64,000 bases of DNA, from assembly GCA_903900705.1 (NCBI GenBank), contig CAIUOG010000110.1, positions 62,001 through 126,000 of the forward strand, written 5' to 3'. The notes beneath the pieces were generated by a model. It saw only the letters and a program-made list of their open reading frames with translations, was not told the DNA's origin and did no database searches. The translations under genes were made by a program, and so were the position numbers. Source of the DNA: an uncultured Acidobacteriia bacterium (GTDB lineage: Bacteria > Acidobacteriota > Terriglobia > Bryobacterales > Bryobacteraceae). Below, one piece after another: positions 18,800 through 27,696 of the stretch. The number at the start of each line of letters is the position of its first letter. The first letter of the stretch is position 1.

Positions 18800-18966
18800 T
18801 TCGTTAGAGCCATTACTTCTGGTACCGTGTTAACCTGATTTTAAAGTTACTCCGCCACGCCCGCGGATCCCCCGGGTTCCCCTCCCCGTCCCGAGGAAAA
18901 TTGCCCCACCTGGTTGTTTCTGTACCGCACCGTATTCGAGGTGACCGTCGAGGAGACAAAATACAC

Positions 18967-21900
18967 ATGAATATTCGAAAACTGGCAATTTCCGCCATCC
19001 TGCTGACATTCGCCGGCAGTCCCGGCTTTTCTCAAACATTCCGCGGCAGCATCGCGGGCACTGTCGTCGATTCCACGGACGCAGTGGTAGCCAAAGTAAC
19101 CCTCCAGGCATCGAACGCCGAAACAGGCCTGAAGCGCGAGACCGTTTCCACGGCGTCCGGCGAATTCTCGTTCCTGGACCTGCCCCCCGGCAAGTACAAC
19201 ATTCTTGCCTCCCAAACCGGTTTCGACAAAGTCAAAATCGATAACGTTTCCATTGAGGTGGGCAAAGTCACCACGCTCAAAGTGACGCTGCGCGTCGCCT
19301 CGCAATCGCAGACCGTGGAAGTGGCCGCCGAAGCGGTCACTATCGACAGCGAAACTTCCACCATCAATCAGGTGATTCCCAGCAAAGCCGTGCAGGACGT
19401 GCCGCTCAATGGCCGCGACTTTACGCAGCTGGTGAAACTGGCGCCTGGCGTAAACGGCGCGGGCTCCATCAACGGCACGCGCACGTCCCAGAACAACTGG
19501 CAGATTGACGGCGCCGACAACAACGACAACTGGCACAACGCGGCCGCGGTGAATCAGGGTGGCGTTTCCGGCGTGGCCGGGACTCTGCTCCCCATCGACG
19601 CGATTGATCAGTTCTCCGTCCAGACCAATGCGAACGCGGAAGCGGGACGCAACGGTGGCGGCTCCATCAACATGGTGATCAAGTCCGGCACCAACTCGCT
19701 GCACGGCTCGGTCTACTACTTCAACCGCAACGACGCGCTGGCCGCGACCACGCCCTTTGCCCCGGCGGGCGCGCCCCGTCCGAAGATCAAGAACAACCAG
19801 TTCGGCGCGTCCGTGGGCGGCCCGATCATTAAAGACAAGCTGTTCTACTTCGTCACCTACGAACGGCAGAAGTTCATCGTCGGCAACGGCAGCAGCGCCA
19901 CGGAACCCTCGGCTGCATGGGTGACCGCCGCTACCGCGGTGCTGAATAAATACAGCATTCCCGTGAACCCCGTCGCGACCAACCTGCTTTCGTTCTGGCC
20001 GGCGCGCGGACGTCAGGGTCCCGCCACCACGAACAACTTCTTCAGCTCCGATAACAGCGACAACTTCAGCGACAACGGCATCGCCAAGCTGGACTACGTG
20101 ATCAATTCGAAGAACACCGTGGCCTTCCGCTGGTTCGTGGGAACCGGCGCGCAGACGGCTCCCGTTGGCAGCCCCTATCGCGACTACTATCAGGTGGCTC
20201 CGAGCCGGATGCAGAACTATTCGGTGGTGTTCAACAACGTGATCTCGCCGAAGTTCGTCAGCCAGACGCTGCTGGGCGTGAACTATTTCAAACAGACCTT
20301 CAACGATTTCAACACCGGCTTCAACCCGGTTGCCGCGGGTCTCAACACCGGCGTCACCAGCCCCGGTCTGCTCGGCTCGCCCGACATCGCCATCAGCGGC
20401 TTTGACGAAATCGGTCTGACGCCGCCTCTCGGCCGTATCGACACCACCGGCCACATCACCGAGACCGCTTCGTATACCACCGGGAAACACCAGTTCCGTT
20501 TCGGCGGCGAGTACCGCCGCGCGGTGCTTGATGTCTTCTATCAGCGCAATGCACGCGGCACTTTCTCGTTCGACGGCACGCAGGGCCCCTGGGCCAATGA
20601 CAGCACCGTTTCGAGCAACCTGAAGAGCCTGGCCGACTTCCTCTCCGGCATGGTTTCCTCCTCGTCGCTTTCAGTCGGCCTCGCCGAAGACACCTATTAC
20701 TCGAACTCGCTTTCGTGGTTCGCGCAGGATGCCTTCAAGGTCAGTTCGAAGCTCACGCTCAACTACGGCGTCCGCTGGGAATACTTCGGACCCTATTACG
20801 ATCACAACAAGCGCTTCTCGGTGTTCCTGCCGAACAAGGGCATTACCCAGATTCCCGACGGACTGTCCTCGCTCTATCCCGCCCGGAAGAACGACTTTGC
20901 TCCCCGTTTTGGCTTCGCTTATTCGCCCACCGCGAAATGGGTGGTACGCGGCAACTACGGCATCTATTATGACTCTCCGAACCTGAATGGCTTCGGCGAT
21001 AACCGTCCGCCCAACGCGGGCGCGACCGGCGTGATCTACAACCCGGTCGGATCCAGCCCGATCTTCTCGACCACGCGCAGCAACTACGCCATCGTTTCCG
21101 GCCAGCCGATCTTCGGCAACCCGGCGCTGCCGCCGCCACCGTATGGCGTCTTCTCGGTCGATCAGGGCTTCAAGAACGCCTCCGTGCAGAACTTCTCGCT
21201 GAACACGCAGTATCAGCTTGGCGCGGGGATCGTCGCGGAAGCCGGCTTTATCGGCAGTTCCAGCCATCACCTGCTGAGCACGCTCGATATCAATGAGCCG
21301 CTCACCTCTACGCTGGGTACCGCGGCCACGCGCGCGGCGCAGAACATGACGCGCCCGTTCTACTCCGCGTTCCCGAACTACGCCACCATCAACCAGGTGA
21401 GCACGGGCGCCAACGGCAACTACCAGGGCCTCGTGGCGAGCATCCGCACCCAGGCCTATCACGGGCTGACGGCGAAGTTCAACTACACGTTCGGCCATGC
21501 GCAGGATGACGCTTCGGCAATCCGCGGCACCAATCCGACTGACAGCCGCAATCTGCGGTTCGATTTCGGTGATTCCTCGTTCGACGTGCGCCACACCTTC
21601 ACCAGCTATCTGGCCTACGAAGTCCCCGTCTATTCGAAGGGACCGAAGTGGCTCTTCAGCGGCTGGCAGCTGAACTCGCTGCTCTCGGTCTACTCCGGCC
21701 TTCCGTTTACGGTTTTTGCCGGCAAGAACGTGAGCGGAACGTTTGAAGGCAAGGACCGAGTGATCGTCACCGGCAACCCCTACGCGGGCAACGGCCAGAC
21801 CATCACCAATGGCTACGTGCAGTGGCTGAACCCGGCGGCGTTCTCGTTTGCGCCGAACGGCACCTTCGGCACGGAAGTGCGGAACTCGCTGCGCGGACCC

Positions 21901-22143
21901 AAATTCGCGGACGTCGATCTCTCCGTCTTCAAGACCAACAACATCACGGAAAAGGTGAAGGCGCAGTTGCGCATTGAGATGTTCAACATCTTCAACCGCA
22001 CGAACCTTCCCACCCCGAACGGGACGCTCACGTCCGGCAGCTTTGGCCGGATCAGCGACACCATCGGCGATGCCAACGGCGCGACCGGCATCGGCGCCGG
22101 TGAACCGTACAACATGCAGCTCGGCATGAAGATCATCTTCTGA
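18967..22143 (+). CDS. TonB-dependent receptor with CnaB-like N-terminal domain
   Basis: 1058 residues from the ATG at 18967, which has GAGGAG about 13 nt upstream and is the start that opens a signal peptide (LAISAILLTFAGSPGFSQ). A carboxypeptidase-regulatory-like domain follows (GSIAGTVVDSTDAVVAKVTLQ ... DLPPGKYNILASQTGFDK, about 28-110), then a plug domain (VPLNGRDFTQLVKLAPGVNG) and a long outer-membrane beta-barrel ending in a terminal aromatic residue (LGMKIIF). This is the expanded acidobacterial receptor family, thought to import oligosaccharides or other large nutrients using TonB energy. No SusD-like partner is adjacent. It ends at a strong bidirectional terminator. Confidence 0.92.
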   Translation: MNIRKLAISAILLTFAGSPGFSQTFRGSIAGTVVDSTDAVVAKVTLQASNAETGLKRETVSTASGEFSFLDLPPGKYNILASQTGFDKVKIDNVSIEVGKVTTLKVTLRVASQSQTVEVAAEAVTIDSETSTINQVIPSKAVQDVPLNGRDFTQLVKLAPGVNGAGSINGTRTSQNNWQIDGADNNDNWHNAAAVNQGGVSGVAGTLLPIDAIDQFSVQTNANAEAGRNGGGSINMVIKSGTNSLHGSVYYFNRNDALAATTPFAPAGAPRPKIKNNQFGASVGGPIIKDKLFYFVTYERQKFIVGNGSSATEPSAAWVTAATAVLNKYSIPVNPVATNLLSFWPARGRQGPATTNNFFSSDNSDNFSDNGIAKLDYVINSKNTVAFRWFVGTGAQTAPVGSPYRDYYQVAPSRMQNYSVVFNNVISPKFVSQTLLGVNYFKQTFNDFNTGFNPVAAGLNTGVTSPGLLGSPDIAISGFDEIGLTPPLGRIDTTGHITETASYTTGKHQFRFGGEYRRAVLDVFYQRNARGTFSFDGTQGPWANDSTVSSNLKSLADFLSGMVSSSSLSVGLAEDTYYSNSLSWFAQDAFKVSSKLTLNYGVRWEYFGPYYDHNKRFSVFLPNKGITQIPDGLSSLYPARKNDFAPRFGFAYSPTAKWVVRGNYGIYYDSPNLNGFGDNRPPNAGATGVIYNPVGSSPIFSTTRSNYAIVSGQPIFGNPALPPPPYGVFSVDQGFKNASVQNFSLNTQYQLGAGIVAEAGFIGSSSHHLLSTLDINEPLTSTLGTAATRAAQNMTRPFYSAFPNYATINQVSTGANGNYQGLVASIRTQAYHGLTAKFNYTFGHAQDDASAIRGTNPTDSRNLRFDFGDSSFDVRHTFTSYLAYEVPVYSKGPKWLFSGWQLNSLLSVYSGLPFTVFAGKNVSGTFEGKDRVIVTGNPYAGNGQTITNGYVQWLNPAAFSFAPNGTFGTEVRNSLRGPKFADVDLSVFKTNNITEKVKAQLRIEMFNIFNRTNLPTPNGTLTSGSFGRISDTIGDANGATGIGAGEPYNMQLGMKIIF

Positions 22144-22176
22144 TCTTTGTCTGCCGGCTTCCAGCCGCAAATCAAG

Positions 22177-22202
22177 AAAGGCCGCTCTCACGAGCGGCCT
22201 TT
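22177..22202. terminator. Bidirectional rho-independent terminator
   Basis: AAAGGCCGCT pairs with AGCGGCCTTT around a 6-nt loop and is followed by a T-run on the plus strand. The A-rich left flank gives a weaker T tract on the minus strand. It sits between the receptor stop at 22143 and the convergent Mrp gene stop at 22228, so it can serve both. Confidence 0.9.
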
Positions 22203-22227
22203 TTTATTGTTGGTTCACGGTGGAAGA

Positions 22228-23058
22228 TCAGTCGGAAATCGTCATGGTCGGCCCGGTGACGTTCGCCGCTTCCCGGGCATTCATCACCACCAGCGCCGCG
22301 AGTTCGTAGAAATCCTTCGCCCGCGCATCATCCGGACCGTAGGTCGCCACAGGACGCCCGGTATCACCGCCGATCCGAACCTGGGGGTCCAGCGGCAGCG
22401 CACCGAGGAACCGTACGCCCATCTGCTGCGCCGTGCGCCGTCCGCCACCGGTGCTGAAGACGTCGATGCGTTCACTGCAGTGCGGGCACTGCAGGTAGCT
22501 CATGTTTTCCACGATTCCCAGCAGCGGCACACGCACCTGTTCGAACATATGGACGGCCTTGCGGGCGTCTTCGAGCGAAACATCGGAAGGAGTGGTGACG
22601 ATCACCGCGCCCGTGATGGGGGCCGTCTGCACGAGGGACAACTGCACGTCGCCGGTACCGGGAGGCAGATCGATCACGAGGTAGTCGAGTTCGCCCCAGT
22701 CCACGCCGCGGAGAAACTGCTGGATGACGCTGTGCAGCATGGGTCCGCGCCAGACCAGCGGCTTATCGCCGGGGTTCAGGAAGCCCATCGACATCAGCTT
22801 CACGCCGTACTGTTCGAGCGGCTGAATGCGTTCGCCAATGGCGGAAGGCGTCTGATTCTCGCCCATCATCAGCGGCACGTTGGGGCCGTAAACGTCGGCA
22901 TCCATCAGGCCGACGCTGTACCCGAGTTTCGCCAGCGCGATGGCGAGGTTCACGGATACGGTGGTTTTGCCCACGCCGCCCTTGCCGCTTCCGACGGCAA
23001 TCAGGTTCTTCACGCCCGCAATGGGCAGCTTCGGCTGCGTCTGTTGTCCAGGACTCAT
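22228..23058 (-). CDS. mrp: Mrp/NBP35 family iron-sulfur carrier ATPase
   Basis: A 276-residue P-loop ATPase that carries iron-sulfur clusters to apoproteins in the cytosol. The deviant Walker A is GSGKGGVGKTTVS (about 24-36), followed by MDADVYGPNVP and DYLVIDLPPGTGD. The C-terminal CPHC pair (YLQCPHCSERI) provides the bridging cluster ligands at a dimer interface. The N-terminal DUF59 domain found in many Mrp proteins is missing, so this is the short form. It converges with the TonB-dependent receptor at a shared terminator. The SDR gene upstream is separated by about 70 bp and may be in a separate unit. Confidence 0.93.
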   Translation of the reverse strand: MSPGQQTQPKLPIAGVKNLIAVGSGKGGVGKTTVSVNLAIALAKLGYSVGLMDADVYGPNVPLMMGENQTPSAIGERIQPLEQYGVKLMSMGFLNPGDKPLVWRGPMLHSVIQQFLRGVDWGELDYLVIDLPPGTGDVQLSLVQTAPITGAVIVTTPSDVSLEDARKAVHMFEQVRVPLLGIVENMSYLQCPHCSERIDVFSTGGGRRTAQQMGVRFLGALPLDPQVRIGGDTGRPVATYGPDDARAKDFYELAALVVMNAREAANVTGPTMTISD

Positions 23059-23127
23059 GTGTATGTTTCTATCTTAACGATCCGGTTACGCTGCGTTGCC
23101 GGCGGCCCGCGCCATTGCGGGAACGGC

Positions 23128-23895
23128 TCAGAGCATTAGCTGCCCGCCGTTGACTTCGATGGTTTCTCCCACCACGTAGGCCGCCGCATCGGACGCGAGG
23201 AACGCAATCACTTTCGCGCATTCGAGGGATGTGCCGGTGCGGCCCAGCGGGATGCCGGCGACGAAGTTCCGGATCATTTCCGGCGTCGAAAAGACCTCAT
23301 GAAACGGCGTGTCAATCACACCCGGCGACACCGCATTCACGCGCACGCCATGCGGGGCCATCTCTTTCGCGAGGCCTTTGGTCAGCGTGATGAGAGCGCC
23401 CTTGGCGGTCGCGTACGCGAGCGCCCCCGGACCGCCGCCGTTCCGCCCGGCAATGGAAACGATGTTCACGATGGAGCCCGATTTCCGCTCCACCATGGAA
23501 GGCGCCACCATCTGCGAGCAAAGCAGAGCGCTCGTCAGATTCAGGCTCATGATGTCATTCCAGCGCTCTTCGGTGATCTGCGCCAGCTTCTGGCGTTCCA
23601 CCAGCGAGCCCGCATTGTTGATGAGAATATCGATAGGCCCGAATGCCGCAACAGTCTGATCGACCAGAGTACGGATGTCAGCCGTCTTCCGCACATCCCC
23701 TTTGATGGCGATGATCTGCGCGCCGGTGGCGGCAACGGCGTCGCGCACGGCGAAAGCGCCTTTTTCATTGTTGTAATAGCCGATGGCGACCTTCGCGCCC
23801 AGGTCGGCAAACACGGCGGCGGCTGCCGCGCCGATGCCTGAGGATGCGCCCGTGATGAGCGCGGTTTTGCCGGTCAGATCCAGATAATTGGTCAT
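23128..23895 (-). CDS. SDR family oxidoreductase (FabG-like)
   Basis: A 255-residue classical short-chain dehydrogenase. The nucleotide-binding motif is TGASSGIG (about 16-23), the NAG motif is INNAGSL, and the catalytic residues lie in VNIVSIAGR and AYATAKGAL (Ser, Tyr, Lys). The end VVGETIEVNGGQLML is typical of FabG-type enzymes. Substrate is not determined. It begins 9 bp after the TonB C-terminal-like gene on the same strand, so it may be the last member of the PspA-cassette transcript. Confidence 0.88.
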   Translation of the reverse strand: MTNYLDLTGKTALITGASSGIGAAAAAVFADLGAKVAIGYYNNEKGAFAVRDAVAATGAQIIAIKGDVRKTADIRTLVDQTVAAFGPIDILINNAGSLVERQKLAQITEERWNDIMSLNLTSALLCSQMVAPSMVERKSGSIVNIVSIAGRNGGGPGALAYATAKGALITLTKGLAKEMAPHGVRVNAVSPGVIDTPFHEVFSTPEMIRNFVAGIPLGRTGTSLECAKVIAFLASDAAAYVVGETIEVNGGQLML

Positions 23896-23904
23896 GGAGC
23901 CACT

Positions 23905-24252
23905 TTACCGCGCGAGGGTAAAGTTCACCGTCACCGTCGTGATCACGGCCACTGGCTGGCCGTTCAGCAGAACGGGCTTGTAGCGCCATTCCTTCACGGC
24001 ATCAATCGCGGCGCCGGAAAACACCTTGTTGACGTCCGCGCTCTGCACGTTGATGGATTCCGGTACACCTTCGGCGGATATCCGCACTTCCAGCACGACG
24101 GCGGCTTCGAGGCCCTGCGCCTTCATCTCCGACGGATAAGCCGGCGCGACTTTCTTCAGCAGGCTGGCCTGCATCACGTTGCCGCCAATCCGCATGGGCG
24201 CCTGGGCGCTGAGGCCAAGCGTCAGCACAAGACCGAGCAGAATCGTCTTCAT
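23905..24252 (-). CDS. Exported TonB C-terminal domain-like protein
   Basis: 115 residues from the ATG at 24252, preceded by AGGAG at 9-10 nt; the longer track ORF is a shadow of the next gene. A signal peptide (LLGLVLTLGLSAQ) leads into a TonB-C-like domain: KVAPAYPSEMKAQGLEAAVVLEVRISAEGVPESINV and AAIDAVKEWRYKPVLLNGQPVAVITTVTVNF. Unlike true TonB it has no N-terminal membrane anchor or proline-rich spacer, so it is a free periplasmic domain. Such orphan domains are frequent in Acidobacteria and are of uncertain function. Confidence 0.8.
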   Translation of the reverse strand: MKTILLGLVLTLGLSAQAPMRIGGNVMQASLLKKVAPAYPSEMKAQGLEAAVVLEVRISAEGVPESINVQSADVNKVFSGAAIDAVKEWRYKPVLLNGQPVAVITTVTVNFTLAR

Positions 24253-24277
24253 GAAGGGGATCTCCTGTTCAAACAGC

Positions 24278-25849
24278 TTAACGCCTTCTGCTGCCAAAGC
24301 CACGCGGCGCCATGCGGGGCGCGGACGGACGCGGCGAACTTCCACCACTGCCAAACCGGCGACCCGCCGGAGGTTCCGAAGCACCCCCGCCGCTGCCGAA
24401 ACGCCTGCCCTGGGAAGAAGGGGGCTCCGCGCTGCCGCCAAATCGTTTGCCCTGCGAAGGATCCGAAGTCGGCGCGGACCCGAACCGCTGTGCCGGCGCG
24501 GCGGCCGGAGCGGACGGACTCGAAGCATAGCCGGAACTCTTGTACCCGCCCGACTGCACATACCGGCTGCCGCTATACCGCTGCTGCGTGAACGTGCCGT
24601 GGCTGCCGTACTTTGGCGGCGCCTGCGGGCTTTCCTGCCCGTAGTACGAGCGCCCCGCGCGCTGGGCCGTGTAATAGCTGTTGTACTCGTTAATGACGAT
24701 CGGCTGATACCCGCCGCGGCCCCACAGCAGTTCCCGCATGATCAGGTATTCCGGCAGGAAGGTCCAGAAGCTGCCGGATTCGTTGTGCGTCCAGTAGCCG
24801 TACTGATTGCGCCCCACTTCGGGCGGCGCGATGTAGGCGAACCCGGCGGGCTGCGCGACGTTCTGCGCTTCAGAATCGTAAAACCCGGCATCCTTATGCG
24901 AGATCGCCATGCCGAGATCACGCTCCACGGAACGATACGCGGAGGGCGAGACATCCACCCATTTCTCGTCGCTCGTGGTCTCCGTCTTCTTCGACGGCAC
25001 ATCGATGTAGTGCGTACGGACGGTCTTCAGCTTCTCCCGATAAACCGCATTCCGGCCCTCGCCCGTGGCATCCAGATCTTCCAGAATTTTGTCCCACGAG
25101 TCATACAACTGGCCACTCAGAGCCTGGAGATTCCGCGCATTGGCATTGGTATCCGCGGCGGCGTCAGAAAGCACGGTATCGGCCTCAATGAGCGTCGCAA
25201 GCTGCGCGCCGGTAGCCTTGCCGGCCGCGGCCGCGGCGCGGACGTCCGCCGTCGCCTGCCACTGCTGTTCCGCTTTGTCCGGCGCGGAACGAATGGCGTT
25301 GAGTCGGCTTTCGAGATCGGCCTTCTTGGCCGGCCAGTCCCGCTCCGCCTTCTCCACCGCGAGCGCCACGGGCCCCACGTCGACGGATTTGATGCGATCA
25401 TGCGCCTGCTGCATCATCGACAGATGCTGTGGCAGGTTCCTCTGGAAATCCAGCCAGCGGTCCGCCTCACCCTGCACGCGGGCCACTTCATTCACGGCCG
25501 CGAGGCGCTGCTCGCGCTCGTCGGCGATCATCCGCTCGGCTTTCATGAGCGTGTCGCGATCCGCCGAATGCAGCCGTTCCAGATCTTTACGGGTTTCCCC
25601 GGCGCGATCCAGCTTCGTTTTCGCGGCGTTCAGACGCGCGGGCCATTCCGCCACCACGGGCGTGCCATTGAACAGGTCGCCATTCTTCGCGATGGCATCC
25701 TGAATGGCTTTCCGCGTGTTCTGTAACTGCTTATTCGCCTGATCAAGCTTGTCGCTTTCCGTGGCGATGTCTTCTTTCACGGAGCGCGGCAACCCCGCGC
25801 ATCCCGAGAGAAGCAGGGCTGCGGCAACCAGTAGTTTGAGAGATTTCAT
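24278..25849 (-). CDS. Coiled-coil lipoprotein with Gly/Ser/Arg-rich repeat tail (PspA cassette)
   Basis: A 523-residue lipoprotein. The signal ends in a clear lipobox (LLLSGCAG). A long alpha-helical, probably coiled-coil region follows (about 25-290, rich in Glu, Lys, Ala and Gln with few Pro). A globular segment has aromatic text (NQYGYWTHNESGSFWTFLPEYLIMRELLWGRGGYQPIV). The last 100 residues are low-complexity with repeated RFGS/RRFGSGG units. No enzymatic motif is recognised. Its ATG directly follows the TAA of the DUF4178-like gene, so translation is coupled and it belongs with PspA. It may act as an outer-membrane or inner-membrane sensor or scaffold for the PspA system; this is inference. 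Confidence 0.6.
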   Translation of the reverse strand: MKSLKLLVAAALLLSGCAGLPRSVKEDIATESDKLDQANKQLQNTRKAIQDAIAKNGDLFNGTPVVAEWPARLNAAKTKLDRAGETRKDLERLHSADRDTLMKAERMIADEREQRLAAVNEVARVQGEADRWLDFQRNLPQHLSMMQQAHDRIKSVDVGPVALAVEKAERDWPAKKADLESRLNAIRSAPDKAEQQWQATADVRAAAAAGKATGAQLATLIEADTVLSDAAADTNANARNLQALSGQLYDSWDKILEDLDATGEGRNAVYREKLKTVRTHYIDVPSKKTETTSDEKWVDVSPSAYRSVERDLGMAISHKDAGFYDSEAQNVAQPAGFAYIAPPEVGRNQYGYWTHNESGSFWTFLPEYLIMRELLWGRGGYQPIVINEYNSYYTAQRAGRSYYGQESPQAPPKYGSHGTFTQQRYSGSRYVQSGGYKSSGYASSPSAPAAAPAQRFGSAPTSDPSQGKRFGGSAEPPSSQGRRFGSGGGASEPPAGRRFGSGGSSPRPSAPRMAPRGFGSRRR

Positions 25850-26413
25850 TTAAGCCCCCCGAAAGAGGGTGATGTCGTTGGGTTCCACCAGAGTCCAGAT
25901 GGAGCCGATGAAGGGTTCGCCTTCAAACTTGCGGATATTGAGGAAGCGTTTGCCTTCCTGTTCGCGGAACTGCCAGGCATAAAAACCCCGCCCGGTGTCG
26001 TGGCCCTCAGAGAAGACGCCCATCTCGCGGCTGAAGCGATAGAGCCAGAACTTGCCTTCAAAATCGAGGAAGTCGGAGACGTTCTGCCGGGCGTCGAGTT
26101 CGCCCATGTCCTCTTCGCTGAGCCCCAGTTCATCGAGCGTGACGCGCCGGCCATCGAAGTTGCCAAAGACCTCCACCACGTCGCCCACATGGACTTCGAG
26201 GAAGACGCGCCTGGTCCGCCACATGCCGCTGACTTCGAACCACTGGGCGCTGCCGGCTTCATAGATGTCGCGGCGGTCCACCGTGAAATCAATATCGCTG
26301 AAGTCTTCGGCGGCGCCCTGCACGGAGAGCGTATCCCGAACCCGCGCATCCTGAATCTTCAGGTTCGCGAGATCTTCCTGCGGCGCGGGTTTGGGTTTGC
26401 GGTCGAAAAACAT
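25850..26413 (-). CDS. DUF4178-like protein (PspA cassette)
   Basis: A 187-residue cytoplasmic protein with no signal peptide. Two beta-rich halves are visible: TVDRRDIYEAGSAQWFEVSG ... RRVFLEVHVGDVVEVF, and KRFLNIRKFEGEPFIGSIWT followed by LVEPNDITLFRG. The second half has the pattern of the end of DUF4178 domains (a fold reported next to PspA, DUF350 and polyamine synthase genes in other bacteria). It starts 3 bp after the PspA gene stop and its stop abuts the lipoprotein start. The family assignment is by eye and moderate; a profile search against PF13785 would settle it. Confidence 0.5.
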   Translation of the reverse strand: MFFDRKPKPAPQEDLANLKIQDARVRDTLSVQGAAEDFSDIDFTVDRRDIYEAGSAQWFEVSGMWRTRRVFLEVHVGDVVEVFGNFDGRRVTLDELGLSEEDMGELDARQNVSDFLDFEGKFWLYRFSREMGVFSEGHDTGRGFYAWQFREQEGKRFLNIRKFEGEPFIGSIWTLVEPNDITLFRGA

Positions 26414-26416
26414 AAA

Positions 26417-27154
26417 CTAGGATCGTCCCGAAGCCGGCGGCAGCTCTTTCTGGAATTCCACGCTGGGCAAACGGCGCGCGCGCTTCATTTCTTCCAGTTC
26501 CGCGTCCACGCTGTGGCCGCCCAGTTGCGCGAATTCCGCTTCGAGGTTGTCGTCTTTGCCGGCGCTCGTCAGTTCGCCAAACGCCTTCGCGGTGGCTTCC
26601 TGCTTCGCAACCGACTTCTCGAAGTTCGAGAGCGTGGCAAACGCGTTATCGGCCTTGCCGACGCCGGCCAGCGCTTCAGAAACCTTCTGCTGCGCCATGG
26701 CCGCGTTCTTGCGGGCGACCAGCGTGGTGGCGGTGCGTTCGCCTTCTTCGATCTTGTGCTTGAGTTCGGTGACCTGCGCCTTGAGCGCATCGCTCGCCGT
26801 GCGGGCCGATTCGATGGCGGCCTGCATGGACGCCACCTGCTTATCGGACTCGGCTTTCTTCGCCAGCGCCTTCTTTGCCAGATCCTCGTTGCCGGCGTCA
26901 AGCGCCTGTCCCGCGCGGGCCTTCCATTCAGCCGACTGTTTCACGTACTTCTGATACTCGGCATCAAGCTGATTGTAGTTGCTCATCGCCATGGCGGAGG
27001 CGCGCACCACATTGTTCAGCTCGGTCTTCATGTCGGCCACGGTCTGGCGGACGGTTGTCTCAAAATTCGCGTCTTCCAGAGCGCTGACGGCGTCGTTCGC
27101 CTGTCCGCGGGCCACACGCCCGGTGCGGGTAAAGAGATCGGAGAAGAAACCCAT
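26417..27154 (-). CDS. pspA: PspA/IM30 family protein
   Basis: A 245-residue, almost wholly helical protein typical of the PspA/Vipp1 (ESCRT-III-like) family that polymerises on stressed inner membranes. The N-terminal amphipathic helix is GFFSDLFTRTGRVARGQANDAVSALED, followed by a long coiled coil (ADMKTELNNVVRASAMAMSNYNQLDAEYQKYVKQ). It ends with FAQLGGHSVDAELEEMKRARR. The adjacent YjfI/YbjN-like, DUF4178-like and lipoprotein genes resemble the yjfIJKL layout of E. coli (DUF2170, PspA-like YjfJ, DUF2491, DUF350), where YjfJ is a PspA paralogue. No PspBC or PspF gene is present. Confidence 0.88.
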   Translation of the reverse strand: MGFFSDLFTRTGRVARGQANDAVSALEDANFETTVRQTVADMKTELNNVVRASAMAMSNYNQLDAEYQKYVKQSAEWKARAGQALDAGNEDLAKKALAKKAESDKQVASMQAAIESARTASDALKAQVTELKHKIEEGERTATTLVARKNAAMAQQKVSEALAGVGKADNAFATLSNFEKSVAKQEATAKAFGELTSAGKDDNLEAEFAQLGGHSVDAELEEMKRARRLPSVEFQKELPPASGRS

Positions 27155-27184
27155 TGTCGTAATTCCTCTTGTCCTGTAAGTCGA

Positions 27185-27592
27185 TTAAAGAAGATCGGAA
27201 GCCAGCAGATCGCGGGCGTGCAAAACGTCGGTCAGCAGGAAGCTCACGCAGGAGAGAATGTCGTCCTCATCGTCAGGCCCCATTTCCTGCAGCTTGCAGA
27301 AGTTATTGAGCGTGACGGTGGTGTGGCCATTGCCATTATTGAGCTGAAAGTGCGAGGTGGAAATCCCGCTGCCGGCGTCCAGCATCTTGTGCATGACCGC
27401 GGCGGTGATCTTCTCCGTCGGCACGGTCGCACAGACCATCGAGAAGAAGAGGATTTCGCCCTGCAGGTTGGCATGCAGCGAAAGACCGCTGTCGACTTCT
27501 TCGATTCGCAGGCCGCTCTCGCTCGTCTCTGTGACGGCATAGCGCCTGTTGGCCAGCAGTTCGTGGATTTGCGAAAGTACGTTTTGGCTCAT
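27185..27592 (-). CDS. YjfI/YbjN-like small protein heading the PspA cassette
   Basis: A 135-residue cytoplasmic protein. The pattern (ESGLRIEEVDSGLSLHANLQGEILFFSMVCATVP, then an acidic DDEDD followed by a C-terminal helix SFLLTDVLHARDLLASDLL) suggests a YbjN or DUF2170 (YjfI) fold, and its place directly before a PspA-like gene favours the YjfI type. This is partly a positional argument. It is separated from PspA by 30 bp. A TATACT hexamer on the minus strand at 27653-27658 could be the -10 of the whole cassette, giving a leader of about 50 nt with AGGA near the start. Confidence 0.5.
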   Translation of the reverse strand: MSQNVLSQIHELLANRRYAVTETSESGLRIEEVDSGLSLHANLQGEILFFSMVCATVPTEKITAAVMHKMLDAGSGISTSHFQLNNGNGHTTVTLNNFCKLQEMGPDDEDDILSCVSFLLTDVLHARDLLASDLL

Positions 27593-27652
27593 GATTGTCG
27601 TTCCTGGATGAAAGTACGCATACGGAGCAGTGCTTGTTCGGAAACCATCCGT

Positions 27653-27658
27653 AGTATA
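27653..27658 (-). promoter_or_regulatory. Possible -10 (TATACT) of the PspA cassette
   Basis: On the minus strand TATACT lies about 60 bp before the first gene of the cassette, in the gap to the rhamnose mutarotase gene. No matching -35 could be identified 16-18 bp upstream, so the promoter may need an activator or another sigma factor. Confidence 0.3.
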
Positions 27659-27696
27659 CCGAGTCTTCCGCCGGGAGCGGGATCAGGGCAGGTGGA

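Noticed and set aside
23905-24561. 218-codon version of the TonB C-terminal-like protein
   Set aside because: The first 103 codons are antisense-frame shadow of the lipoprotein gene. The ATG at 24252 has a good ribosome binding site and opens a signal peptide.
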